Positions 25,416-37,096 are shown, numbered from the stretch's first letter. The stretch: 64,000 nucleotides of DNA from Celoporthe dispersa (GCA_016584495.1 WAID01000007.1:1102001-1166000); one strand, 5' to 3'. Numbers and translations are program-made. Notes: a model not told the origin generated them from the sequence alone.

Positions 25416-27051
25416 ATGCCTCCCAAGAAGCAGGTAGAGGCCGAGAAGATCCTCCTGGGCCGTCCCGGCAACAGCCTGAAGAGTGGAATCGTAAGCTCCT
25501 TGAAACCCTCGTCGGCCCCAAACAACCGACCACGCGCACGTACAGGCCGCCCTCTGACTCTCTCTTTCAGGTCGGCCTTGCAAACGTCGGAAAATCCACC
25601 CTCTTCCAGGCCATTACCAAGTGCCACCTGGGCAACCCGGCCAACTTTCCCTATGCCACAATTGACCCCCGAAGAGGCCCGCGTTATCGTCCCCGACGAG
25701 CGGTATGACTGGCTGTGCGACAAGTTCACGCCCAAGTCTCGGGTTCCCGCCAACTTGACTGTCTATGATATCGCAGGCCTGACCCGCGGCGCCTCTACTG
25801 GTGCCGGTCTGGGTAACGCCTTCTTGTCCCACATCCGTGCTGTCGATGCCGTCTTCCAGGTTGTGCGCTGCTTCGACGATGCCGAGATCATCCACGTCGA
25901 GGGTGACGTGAATCCCACCCGTGACCTGGACATCATCGCCGAGGAGCTGAGGCTCAAGGACATCGAGTTCGTGGAGAAGGCCCTGGAGAACCAGAAGAAG
26001 AAGACCCGACAGGGTGGCCAGAGTCTGGAGCAGAAGAAGGCGAGAGAGGAGGAGGCGACGATAGAACGGATTCTGCAGTGGCTCAAGGACGGCAAGGACG
26101 TCAGGCATGGCAACTGGACCCCCAAGGAGGTAAGACCGGCCCTTTTGTGTTTCCACCCTTGTGGTTTTGATTTTTTTTTTCCCTTTTTTTTCTTCCCTGC
26201 AATCGCTTCTCATGTGTCATTGGTTATCGCCAGGCACACAATCTTCATGATGACAAAAGGCCATAGTGCCTGATCTAATCCCAGCTCGTCGAATGCCTCA
26301 TCAAACAACGCAGAGTGCATACTGAGATAAAATTTCGTCTGAACTTCCAACGCTCTACTCATTTGTTATATCCCCAGCCCGACTGCTACCGGGCAAGGTT
26401 CTCTAACATCATCATCAGGTCGAGGTCATCAACCCCCTTTTCCTGCTCACCGCCAAGCCCGTGGTCTTCCTCGTCAACCTGTCGGAGAAGGACTACATCC
26501 GGAAGAAGAACAAGCACCTGCCCAAGATCGCCGAGTGGTGCAAGGAGCACGCGCCTGGCGACCCAATCATCCCCATCTCGGTGTGTCTCGAGGAGCGCTT
26601 GTCGCAGTTTGAGAACGACGACCAGGTGAAGGAGGAGTGCAAGAACATCGGCGCCGACTCGGCACTACCAAAGGTCATCGTCCAGATGCGCAAGGTTCTC
26701 AACCTGGGCAGCTTCTTCACAGTCGGTCCTGACGAGGTGCGGCAATGGACCATCCGCAACGGCACAAAAGCACCTCAAGCGGCCGGTGTCATCCACGGCG
26801 ACTTTGAGAAGACCTTCATCCAGGCCATCGTTTACAACTTCACGACCCTGAAGGAGCTCGGCGACGAGGCAGAGGTGAAGGCGAAGGGTAAGATGATGAC
26901 GAAGGGCAAGGACTACGTCGTACAAGACGGAGATATGTGAGTGGACGAGGAACCCCCCCCCCCCTAACACCTCTACTCTCTAGAGAAAGAGTGACTGCTG
27001 ACGAGCGTTCTACGTAGTTTGCTTATCAAAGCCGGCGCTGCGAAGGGCTAG
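25416..27051 (+). CDS. OLA1: OLA1/YchF-family Obg-like ATPase (one-base frame break)
   Basis: Exons 25416-25490, 25571-26129, 26419-26936 and 27018-27051; introns of 80, 289 and 81 bp. OLA1 is a conserved cytosolic P-loop ATPase linked to translation and stress response. Visible: P-loop GLANVGKST, switch DIAGLTRGASTGAGLGNAFL, coiled-coil insert with ENQKKKTRQGGQ, FLVNLSEKDYIRKK, and a C-terminal TGS-like domain (TVGPDEVRQWTI, FIQAIVYNF, KGKDYVVQDGD). The codon after GDGDI is split by intron 3 and the last exon encodes only LLIKAGAAKG. After ATIDP the frame shifts: the C5 run 25666-25670 has one base too many (C4 would give ATIDPEEARVIV). With that base ignored the protein is 394 aa, exactly the family length, which argues for a sequence error rather than a dead gene. 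Confidence 0.93.
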
Positions 27052-28002
27052 AGCGGCGGCGAGAGCGATACATGCGGAAGATGATCCAGTGGTCGTCGAG
27101 GTTTGACATGGTCATAGTAGTCGCAATAAAGAAAGCGCCGACCTTGTCTGAGCCCTCAAATTCCTCACCAGCACTACTTCGGGCTCTCGGTCCCTGTGAT
27201 GTGTCCATATCCTATGTGCAAAGCAAAGTATCCCGTTCACAAGTACTCGTGCTCGCATGAACCGGAAGGGCTAAGTGAAGGTAATTCTGAGGTCTCCTGA
27301 GAGCCATCTCGAATTCCACTCTGAGTCGGGAATGGAACCAGGACACTGAACAAGAAGGACAGTAGCGCATTGGCTAGAATAAGAGACGGATGAATCAGAA
27401 CAGCTGTTCAAGATGCTTTCTCTCTAAACACATGGCTAGATTCAGCGTAGACTCGGCAGCTCTCGAACCAAACGCATCTACAAGTCAGGTCAGAGGTCAG
27501 ACCTGGGACAAACTAGTGGTGGTGATTGGGTGCCGTTGCTGCCAACCGCCATCCCTAGCTAGCGAGCCCACTGCCTAACGCTCTATCGACTTTCAGCTCG
27601 GCGTTCTTTCCCGCCCCTTCTCGTCTCGTATAAATTAATCGGGTCGGAAACTACTACGGCATAAAATAAACAAAAGAGGGAAAAAGAAAGAGAGAGAACG
27701 AGAAAATCAGCGTCACGTGGTATTGTGGCGTCAGGACTGTGCAGGCACCACCAGCAGCTGCTGCCTGGCCTCGACGACCGTAGCACAGACAATACATCCA
27801 ACATCAAATCAGATCAGGTCCGCCCGTCACCTCTCACCAACAGACACCTTTCGCGTTTCGTCCTGACACCGCGCACCAACGAATCCCTCAAGCGGCCTAC
27901 ATGACCTCTTCGTCTCCAACCCTCCCAGCCAGACTCCTGTGAGACTGCTTCGACCTTCTTGTCTCCTCCTTGCGACCCACCTATCCTCCCTTGCCAAGAA
28001 CA
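27052..28002. other. Intergenic region with tRNA-like fragments
   Basis: No complete gene. Around 27555-27605 the minus strand carries a tRNA D-arm-like segment (ATAGAGCGTTAGGCAGTGGG), but no acceptable T-arm or acceptor stem follows. The last 200 bases are the DUF4246 gene's 5' flank. Confidence 0.45.
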
Positions 28003-30213
28003 ATGTCTAACGGCCCTCCTAAATACCCAGGCATGGGCCTGCCCATCCGACACTGGCCCTCGCCCCGCCTAAATTGGAGGAACCTCCCGCCGTCGTGCCC
28101 GATCGGTAGCCACAAGGAGGTCCCAGGCTCGGAGACAGAAATGCTCCCCGTGCGCGAGGTGGCCATGTTGTCAATCATGGACCGCCTGACGGAAAAGCCC
28201 GAGTGGTACCGCAAGGTGTTTGACGAGGACATCGTGGGCAAGTGGCGGGAGGAGGCGCTGGCTGTTCCGGACAGGGAGTGGATGGACATGGCCGCGGCGC
28301 CGGGGAGCCTCTGGGAGAATTCAGGCGGCGAGTTTGGGCAGTCGGATGTCGATGGGTGGGAGATCATAGACACTATGGCTTTTCGATATGTGAGTCCTCC
28401 TCTTCCTGGCTGGGAGGTAATTGCCTCGGACCTGGCTGGGCAGCAGCTCACTGACCGGACCCCTGGCCACAGTGCATCAAGGAGCTGCAGAGCAAGGCGC
28501 GCTACTATATGAAGACAGGCCTGATCCCGACCCTGGACGCCTCTGCGGCGGTTATCAAATCGGACGTCGCGGTCAAGGACAGCCTCCGTGATGCCCTCAG
28601 GCAGGCGTTCGAAATGCTCAAGCGCGACCAGGCCGACAACCCAGACTGGCACCCCAACTCGGGAGACATGGTCCAAGACCTTGTCCACCCCTCCATGCAC
28701 CCGCTCATCTACGGCCAGACCAGGGCATTCAGAGATGAGGTCGTCGGCATCTCAGATGCAGCCTATAAGTGGGCTGGGACGGGCAAGGTCCTCAACGAGA
28801 CGCAGCCGGTTCTAACCAGAGACATGTTAGCCGTGGATGATATACCTCCTGGCTACTGGTCTGAGAAATACCAGTGGCTCCCCATCCAACGTCGTCTTCC
28901 AGGACGACGGCAGCCCTAAGCTGGCCAGCTATATCAACAACCTGCAGCCGACAAAGTATCCGGAGATCTATGCCGCGGTCGAGCGCATGATCGAGGCGGC
29001 GATTCCTGCGTGGGATCAGTGCCTCTCGACATACAAAGACCACCAAGTGCAGGGTCCCGGGCGCAGCGGCTCACGATTTATCATAGAACACAACCCTGAC
29101 GATGAACATCCCGATAACTGGTCTCCGTCTGATCCGGCCGAGGTGGCCGATGCAGACGTCGATCTCAGCACCGTCGGAGACTTGCACGACTGGCCCGAGG
29201 ACGAGGCTCAGCGTAAGTGGAGGGTCCTGCGAAAGCCGGTGCTCCCTGGCGCGCCCCGCCCCGCCGTCATCCATTACGACCCATACACGACGCCAGAGGG
29301 CGTGGAAAAGACCGATGCTGGTCTGTTCAGGAAGTTCAGGACCTCAGGGCTGCAGGTCATTGTCAAGATGGCCTCGATCGAGCTCACACCAGACAAGCCC
29401 GAGTTCCCGGCCGGAGGCTGGCATGTGAGTCAAGACGAGGACAATCTCCAGTACTGTTGGTGGTGGTGGTGGTGGGGACCGGGGCCGTGATGCTGACCAG
29501 AGATGATGGGCTTCCAGGTCGAGGGCATGCTCAACGAGAAGATCTGCGCGACTGCCCTGTACTATCTGGACAGCGAGAACATTACCGAGTCCAGTCTCGC
29601 CTTCCGTATGCAGACGTCCAACCACCAGTACTACCTTCAGGAAGAGGTCGGCCGCGACAGCTACCACTGGCTCGAGTGTGTCTATGGAGCGAACCTCGGG
29701 GGAGGCAGCTGCATCCAGACCTATGGCAGCGTCGAGACGCGCGAGGGACGCCTGCTTGCCTTTCCCAACGTCTTCCATCACCGCGTCTCCGCCTTCAAGC
29801 TCGCCGACCCGACCAGGCCAGGCCACCGGCGCTTCATCGCGCTCTGGCTCGTGGACCCGCACAGGCGCATCATCTCGACGGCGAACGTGCCGCCCCAGCA
29901 GCGGAAGTGGTGGTTCGACGCCGTCTTTGGCGAGACCCCAGAGGCCCAGAGGGCGGCAACAGGCACGGTCCCCTCCGAGCTGATGCAGCTAATCCACGAC
30001 AAAGGTATCGAGCTGGACTATAGCGGCGGCAGCAAGGCGCCCGTGCTGCCGCCGGAGATAGTGGACATGGTGCGCCCGCACTTTGTGGTGGACTCGATGA
30101 CCCTGGAGGAGGCGTCTGAGCACCGCCGGAAGCTCATGGAGGAGAGGGAGTCGAACCAGGGCGATGCGCAGTTCGGCTGGATCCAGAGCACCTACTCCTT
30201 CTGTGAGCACTAG
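28003..30213 (+). CDS. DUF4246-family protein (one-base frame break)
   Basis: Exons 28003-28389, 28473-29424, 29518-30213; introns of 83 and 93 bp (GTGAGT donors). Corrected length 677 aa. The N-terminus GLPIRHWPSPRLNWRNLPPS, then MLxVREVAMLSIMDRLTEKPEW and DWHPNSGDMVQDLVHPSMHP, match the fungal DUF4246 family (PF14033) as I know it; the second half has IVKMASIELTPDKPEFPAGG, WHVEGMLNEKICATALYYLD and LLAFPNVFHHRVSAF. The latter pattern (HxE.., later H..) is compatible with a 2-oxoglutarate/Fe(II)-oxygenase-like fold, but that is inference. At the C4 run 28880-28883 one C is surplus: removing it joins EKYQWLP to SNVVFQDDGSPKLASYINN. The neighbouring hydrolase 0.7 kb downstream is on the same strand, with no evidence of co-function. 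Confidence 0.87.
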
Positions 30214-30873
30214 GAGGCGGGTGGGCTGATGTTCCTGCCGGTGGTAAGTGGTGACTTACCCTGGACCAGAGTTGTGGAAATCGTTGCGTAACTAGAACTC
30301 AAGTCGACGCAGTAGGGGGGAGAGAGAGAGAGAGAAGCGCCCGCGGCACTGGAGGCCGCGAGCCCATGCTGCTGACGCGGCCAGAACAAGGCCTGCTGCA
30401 TGTGACAGTCCAATAAAAACCCAAGTCTAGATGATCCGGAATACACCTGTCGACTCCTCAGAGGCTGGACTGACCCTGTACAAAGCATAACACCAGATCG
30501 TTCCTCAAGGTCGTAACTGCGCGCCACCTTGGACCACCAATCGGGGCCCCACGCTGACGAAGCCACGCAAGCCCGCCCTGCTCATCACACCCAACGGCTG
30601 CGGTACGGCGAGGGGAGGGGGATCTTTGCCTACCCCAGAAAATTGTTAGTGGGAAAACGGTCCATCATTCTAGTCCGTCTTACAGGCTCTATAAGTGCCT
30701 GTACATCAAAACAAGGGCTATATATTTATTCTCCTTCCCCAATATCAATATCCCTCTATTACATACTTGCATCCTATCACGTCGGCTTCCTCCCGCACCT
30801 ATATACCCACCCGAACATCCACCCATCAGCACTAAAACTAGATCTCTGGGCTGGAAAGATTCCACTTCTAGCT
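30214..30873. other. Intergenic region
   Basis: This holds the 3' end of the DUF4246 gene and the 5' flank of the hydrolase gene. A short GA tract lies at about 30318-30335, and TATATTTATT at about 30719 may be the hydrolase gene's TATA-like element. No gene is supported. Confidence 0.5.
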
Positions 30874-33022
30874 ATGGACGAGAAGACCCCGCTCACGACA
30901 CCGACGCCTCGTGCGCTGCATCCGACGTCAGGGCGGAGGAGACCACCGCGCCCGCTGGTCATCATACTGGGCATTGCAGGCCTGGCAGGTCTATACCACC
31001 TGATAGGCAGCGTGAGCCTGCAAGGCCTGCACCGTGGTGGTCCTCACCATCCGGATCACCATCACCATCACCACCACCACCATCACCACCCCGAGCCAGG
31101 CTCCCCTTACGGGAGATTTCCCCAGCCGGACGATCCCTTCAGGTTCTTGCCCTGTACCAACAGGACCTTGCCTCCTGCCCTGGACGACAAAGATCACGAG
31201 GCATCCTGGGCGGGACTGTTCGACCCCGAGCCTGACCACTGGAGCTGGGCCGAGAAGAAACCCGCGCCTGCAGGTGGTGGTGGTGGTGGTGGTATGAGGC
31301 CTGAGGACCCCTACGCCGGACGTGGCATCTTCCTCTGTGGGTATCTCGACGTGCCGCTGGACTACCTCAACGCCACCGAAACCCGCACCGCCAGGCTAGC
31401 CATCACCAAGCTGCAGGTCTCCGGCCTGTCCCGCCTCGACAGGTCCTCACCGCCAGGCTCTGGGGTCAAGAGCGAGAGGACGCTGCTGATCGAGCCTGGT
31501 GGCCCTGGCGGCAGCGGCACGTCCTACGTCTGGAGGACGGCCCAAGAAAGGACGCTCAAGTACACCAACGGCACCTTTGACGTGCTCGGCTGGGACCCCC
31601 GCGGCGTGAACGCGTCGCAGCCTGCCGTCTCCTGCTATCCATACGACGCGGACAGAGACCGCTGGCACATGCTCACCGACCTGTACCGGGAAGAGTCGGC
31701 AGACCCAGACACATTACTGCGGTGGGCGGACGCGATGAACAACGCGACCTTCCATGCCTGCTGGAAGAGGCTTGGGGACCTCGGCCGGTTCATGACGACG
31801 GCGCTCGTGGCGAGGGATGTCGACGAGATCAGGAATGCCCTGGGCGAGGCGCAGCTGGACGGGTACTTTGTCAGCTACGGCACAGGTATCGGGCAGACGT
31901 ATGCCAATATGTTTCCTGACCGCGTCGGCCGGCTCATCCTTGACGGTACGGAGTATGTCCGTGACCACCGCCTCCTGGGCGGGTTTGTAAGCCGCCACCA
32001 CCCTCCTCACCCTCCTGCCGGCTACTGACACCTGCTCCCAGGGCTGGACATCTCTCGACAACGTGACGGACGCCTGGCACGACGGCTTCCTCGGGGAGTG
32101 CCTCAGCGCCGGGCCAGAGCACTGCTGGCTGGCAAGGCCACACGGTGGTGAGCCAGTCACCCTCGAGAGCCTCGACGCCCGCATGCGGACGCTGGTAGAC
32201 TCGCTCATCACCCACCCTGTGCCCGGGTACCACGAGGAGAGCGGCCCCTCTCTGGTCACCTACCGCGGCCTGGTGCACACCATCTACTCGGCCCTCTACA
32301 GCCCCGCCACCTGGCCCACCATGGCCCGGATGCTCTACGAGCTCGAGCAGGGGAACTCGACCCTGGCCACAAGCCTGATCGAGAAGTCCGACTGGGAGTA
32401 CGACCCGACGCGCCCACAGCCGCCCTCGGCCCGGCCCTCGAGCGACGAGCTCACGTTCATGGTCATCTGCGCAGACGCCTACGACGCACCGCTGCCGCCC
32501 GGGGGCCTCGCCTGGTGGTCCTCCCTCTGGGCCAACATGACGTCCAGGTCCTGGATCTCGGGCAACTCCCGCTTCTACGACATCCTGCCCTGCCGCCACT
32601 TCACCACCTACTGGCCCGACGTGGCCGAGGTCTTCCGCGGTGACCTGAACCACACCCTCGCGAACCCGGTGCTGCTCATCGCCGAGACGTATGACCCGGC
32701 CACGCCCCTGCGCAACGGGCGCAGGCTGCTGGCCGAGATGGGCGAGAACGCCCGGCTTATTGTCCATCATGGGTATGGGCACTCGACGAGGGACACGTCT
32801 ACCTGTACGGACTCGATTGCGAGGGCTTACATACTGAACGGGACCGTGCCGGCGGAGCAGGAGACGGCTTGTTTTGCGGACCGAAAACCGTACCTGCCGG
32901 CGCCTGGGACCAATTCTAGCAGCAGTACTGCTGCTGCTGCTGCTGCTGTTGGGAGCGAGGATCCGGTGGAGGTCTGGAGGGGGCATGTTGAGGAGGTGGC
33001 GTGGTGGGGGCCTTGGTTGTAG
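30874..33022 (+). CDS. Membrane-anchored alpha/beta hydrolase, TAP-like (tripeptidyl aminopeptidase family)
   Basis: Exon 1 30874-31986, 55-bp intron 31987-32041, exon 2 32042-33022; 697 aa. After a short cytosolic N-terminus there is one membrane segment (PLVIILGIAGLAGLYHLIG, about 28-46), then a His-rich stretch (11 His in a row) and a Gly run, then the hydrolase: CGYLDVPLDYLN, LLIEPGGPGGSGTSYVW (oxyanion region), FDVLGWDPRGVN, YFVSYGTGIGQTYANMFPDR and, C-terminally, PVLLIAETYDPATPLRNGRR and HHGYGHST. The proposed triad is Ser334-Asp589-His618. The nucleophile elbow reads F-V-S-Y-G; the usual first Gly of GxSxG is Phe. Several N-glycosylation sequons suggest a secretory or vacuolar location. 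Relatives hydrolyse peptides or esters; the substrate is unknown. Confidence 0.85.
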
Positions 33023-33842
33023 GGATGATGGGCCCTGCTACTTGTTGTCCTGCCTCGATATCGCCTTAGTAGCCGTATGATACTGAACTGAGGAGCCTGT
33101 GAGCATTTCTGTCTGGTGCGGGTGAGGTGAGTCCTAGCGTTTGCAAGACATGACTGAGGGGACCAGCCCCCATTGTCACCGGAACGAGCACCTCCCAAAA
33201 ACTGGCACGTAAAGTTCACCCAGGAACGAAGCTATAGCATTGAGAGAATCCTTGCCACGGCAAGGTGACAGGCCGGAAGAATACAAAAGTCCAGCCCCCC
33301 CCCCTCTCTCCCGACCCCGGTCTGGGCTAGGTCATTCATGCCAGGTTCCGGGAATTGGTCGACCAAGTTTCATGTCATGGCCTATGAGATGTATCCAGCA
33401 AAGAGGCCCAGGGACCACGGGGTCAAGCTCATTGGGCTGCGCCGGGGGGTTCTCTCGCTTCCTAGACCCTGCCACCGACGTGGACGCCTCTGGAAGGGAC
33501 AAGGAGACAGAAATCGCTGGTTGGCGCGAGGGAGGGAGAGAAAGAGAGAGAGAGGAGGGAAAGGGTGGGAAACTTGGAAATGGACAGCACCAGCGCGACG
33601 TCATATTGCAGACACACTTGTGAGCCACCCTTGTATAGAACCCAATACGGCTGTGTTCAATCCGTAGATAAGAAGGAGGTCGCTTCTCGAGCTTGTTTTC
33701 TCTCATCTCCCTCCTTCTCTGCTCCTTCGACATCGAGCGTATTTTTTTTATCCATCTATCGTCTCCAAGCCGGCAGTTCTCTCGCGGTCTATCGCCTCGT
33801 AATACCAATAACAACACAACAAAAACTACCATCACGGTCAAA
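33023..33842. other. Intergenic region
   Basis: No gene is supported. It contains the 3' end of the hydrolase gene and a CT-rich stretch (about 33700-33800) before the small cysteine-tailed gene. Confidence 0.55.
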
Positions 33843-34168
33843 ATGCCCGAGGTCAGCGCCGTCCAGCAGCAGCAGCCCATGGAGATCCCCATGGAGTCTG
33901 GCGTCGTCACGCAGCAGCCCGTACGTTGTTAACAGCCACAAACCTCCTAGACCTTTTCCTTTTGCATTTTTATCTTCCCTCTTTTTTTTTTTATAAAGAA
34001 AATTTATATAACAACAGTTATATCCTGCGTATTTGTTCTTTTGGCATCTAACGATATTCCCAGTCGGCTGATACTCAGCCCCAAATGGACTCGGATGTGA
34101 GCATGCGCGGTGGATGCGGCGAGTCTGTCGACTGCTGCGGAATGACTGAGGGCTGTGGTTGCTGTTAA
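33843..34168 (+). CDS. 60-aa protein with cysteine-rich tail
   Basis: Two exons, 33843-33920 and 34064-34168, with a 143-bp intron (GTACGT..CAG, CTAACG branch). The first half is Gln/Pro/Glu-rich without cysteine; the C-terminus has six cysteines in 17 residues (CGESVDCCGMTEGCGCC). There is no signal peptide. Such a layout (soluble low-complexity N-terminus, terminal Cys cluster) is seen in fungal CYSTM-like tail proteins and in small metal-binding proteins; I cannot decide between them, and the tail lacks the hydrophobicity of a classic CYSTM. The ATG context (CAAAATGCC) is good for a fungal start. Confidence 0.65.
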
Positions 34169-35685
34169 TTAATGGGAATGAGGCTCTCTCTCTCTCGCCA
34201 CCCCACCCCCCCTTCTCACCCCTGGCTTGGATGGGACGGAAAAACAGGGGAAGGGTGATGTTTTCCTGTTAGACATGAGAGTAGACGACTAGACGACGGT
34301 CTAGAGAAGGCTTGATGACTTGTTGATCACGTTCTCGGCGAGACGAGGAAGGATATATTTTATCAAGTAGTGAATGTGAGCGACGTTAACTGCTGTACAG
34401 GACAAGGCTCTTGACTAGTGACCGGTTCTCGGCTTTAAGGGCCCCGTCCATCTCCCTTTTGCGTGTGTCTTGCTTAGGTGGGCTTGGCAGAAAAGCTTGT
34501 ACCGTATAATCATTACGTCGTAAGGCTGAGGTCCGGACACGCCGTGCTTATATCTACTAGGAGTTCCCGTCTGCCAAACAACCAAGTATAATCCCATCCC
34601 TTGTGGCAAACTTGATCTACGGAAAGTCGGGCCAGGAATTTTTTCTTCTTTTTCCCCTTTCTCTCTGCGGAGGGGTTTTTTTTGTTTCGTTCCCTTTCCA
34701 AGTTATACGTAAAAACCATTCCACGGTGCATCCGAAACCTACGCTCTGGCTGAGAATGTGTGGCTGACAGTGAATACGAAGCCGCAGTTTCATCCTCTCA
34801 AGCCCATTTTGAATTACAAAACATAATTCCGAGGGACATCCGAGAATCACTTTCCCCGCGCCCCAGGCAGACACCCAGCTTACGGGAAACTCAGAGTCAG
34901 GCTTGTAGAGGACGTGGTAGAGCCTTCTCCCTGAAAACACACGAGGGTGCGGTCGGCCACAGCCTCGCCGGGGACCGTCCCGACAAGTCGGGCTGAGAAG
35001 CGAGGGCGATTTCAGTCTCCCAGAATAGCGTCTTCAGGTGCATGCGACACCTTCATCCGCTGCCCTCACCCCCCCTTCGACAGGATGACGGTCCAGAACC
35101 AAGCCCCTCGTATTCGTTGCCTCCGGCGCGTGGACAAATACCAATCCTGCGCCTTGCCAACCAGGGATAACTGGGCACTCCTAGCGCAGCCATGTGGCAG
35201 AAGCCAGAGGCACACCACAGGCAAGGCCTGGATCAATAGTCATCTCATATGACAAAAAGAGAAAAAAAGAGAGAGAAAAAAAGAGCAGAAACGCGTTTGC
35301 CCGTCATGTACCGGAAGGGTGTTTGTCTGGTTGATGACAAGGTGGCGGAGACAACGTGGACAGAAGATCCGGTGAGAGCTGTGTCGAGGGTCTCGCCACG
35401 GAGACGCCGCAGATTGAAACTGGTATCGCATGTCAGGACGAGGACTTTTCCCTCCTGGCCTTGTTTGTTGTTGTTGCGTTTATGGAAAAGGAGAGAGAGA
35501 GAGAGGGAGGCTCGGGTCGACGACGAGGCTTGCTGCCAAGTATTATGGGAAGCCTACCCTGCTCGCAGACGAAAGAGCTGAATTCAGAAACATGCAGCCA
35601 TTAATTACATTGAAGAAGAGTTATGGTATGTTTCATTTAATAAAAAGGAAAAAGAAAAGAAAGAAGCAAGAACCTTGTTCCAAGC
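34169..35685. other. Intergenic region, no gene seen
   Basis: Open frames here (up to 110 codons) have no recognisable content. GA-rich tracts lie at about 35256-35288 and 35490-35505. Confidence 0.55.
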
Positions 35686-37096
35686 TCATGTTTCCTTCCG
35701 TCCGTCTACAAGAATTTCATACTCATAAGACGCCCACATGAAGGGGCCGATCCCCTTGTAATCATTCTCGTCTGTTGGCTGTGAGGTGTAGTACTGTGTG
35801 TGCTTGTTTAGCAGGATTGAACCACAAGTCGAGACATGTATGAGATTGAACTCATCGGGCATACCTGAAAAGTAGCGTTGCTGCCCAGGCTCCCGACCTT
35901 GACGGTGTCTTCCCAGCCCAGCGTGCCATCGTCTGCCTCGTCCACCACCCACCTCGCCACCATCATCTCGTACGCCTTCTCCGCGGGGCCAAGATACGCC
36001 TCCGCTTCCAGAAGCCCAAGCCTGATACCCCGGAAGAATCCGCTGGCAAACATGGCGGTGGCGCTGGACTCGATGTAGTTACCCTCCACGCCGGCAAACT
36101 CCTCATCCATGACCAGCCACCACCCTCCCGACGAGGGATCCTGCGCCCTGAGGAGCCCCCCCGCGAGGCCCTGGAGGTAGCCGAGCAGCCTTGCGTAGCC
36201 AGGATGGGACCGCGGCATCACCTCGAGGGTCTCGAGCAGCGACGTGAAGAACCACCCGTCCGCCCGGTCCCAGACCAGTGGGGAGGCGCCCGTGATCGGG
36301 TCTGCCCACACGGCCTCCTTGCTCTCGTCGTAGCCGTGCTTGAGCAGCCTGGAGGTGGCGTTGCTGCAGTGCCTCTCGTACAGGTCGTACTGGAGCGTGA
36401 TGTCATCCCAGGCCGTGGTGTTGTCCCTCTGGAAGAGGGAGGTGTGTCTCGCGTAGAACGAGTCGCCCATGAAGATGCCGTCCCCCCACATCTGGTCGGG
36501 ATAAGTCGGGCTCCGGTGCCAGAAGCCGCCTTCCAGGTTGCGCGGGTGGGTTCGGAGCATGGCTCGGATGCCGTCGGCTGCGAGCTTGTATTTCTCCTCG
36601 CCTGTCCTCTCGTACCAGTAGAGAAGGTTCATGCCGAAGCGGTATTGGTCAAGCGAATAGTCTGGTGATATTTCACGTGTCAGGAACCATCGAGTCATTT
36701 GTGGGCATGTGCTGAATCCTACGAGTATTGCCTTTCAGGGGGGGAGGAAGGAAGGGAGAAAGAAACAAGAAAAGGAGGGGGAATGTAAGGTTACTTGCAG
36801 CTATAGTTGTATCCTGTGATGGTGCCGTTGTCCTGGACAATAGACATCTGCCCTTCGTAGAAGTCTATGAGCGTCTGGTTCTGAGTAAGTGCAATAGCCC
36901 TCTCCAACCCGTCGTAGACGACGGCAGTTCCATAGTCGAAGCCTTTGGACACACCATGCTTGATCTGGGAATCTGCCATCCAGGCAAGGTATGAAGTGGA
37001 CGTTGAATTGATACCCCGGCCATATAAGCCCGGTTTCATGGCTGTAGCATTCATGATACCCAAGACTAGAGCCAGAATGTTGCTTCGATTTCTCAT
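35686..37096 (-). CDS. Glycoside hydrolase family 105/88-type unsaturated (rhamno)galacturonyl hydrolase
   Basis: Exons 37096-36799, 36661-35865 and 35793-35686; 400 aa. Such enzymes cleave the unsaturated uronic acid left by pectin lyases. Visible: YGTAVVYDGLERA, YSYYSLDQYRFGMNLLYWYE, EEKYKLAAD, GGFWHRSPTYPDQMWGDGIF (the conserved catalytic Asp region), YARHT, SPLVWDRADGWF, GGWWLVMDE, YIESSATAMFASGFFRGI and the typical end TFQYYTSQPTDENDYKGIGP. The N-terminus (MRNRSNILALVLGIMNATA) is a weak signal peptide; an in-frame ATG at 37117 would add seven residues. Intron 1 (137 bp) fits the family only with a GC donor (T|GCAAGT) and CAG acceptor, giving NYSYYSLDQYRFG. Intron 2 is 71 bp (GTATGC..CAG). 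The assignment of GH105 over GH88 is by overall pattern. Confidence 0.88.

Noticed and set aside
27330..27420. tRNA candidate on the plus strand (TAGCGCATTGG box and GTTCAAGATGC box)
   Set aside because: The boxes resemble A and B promoter boxes, but no cloverleaf with paired acceptor and anticodon stems could be drawn.
28003..33022. Biosynthetic gene cluster formed by DUF4246 and hydrolase genes
   Set aside because: No core synthase, transporter or regulator accompanies them; adjacency alone is not evidence.
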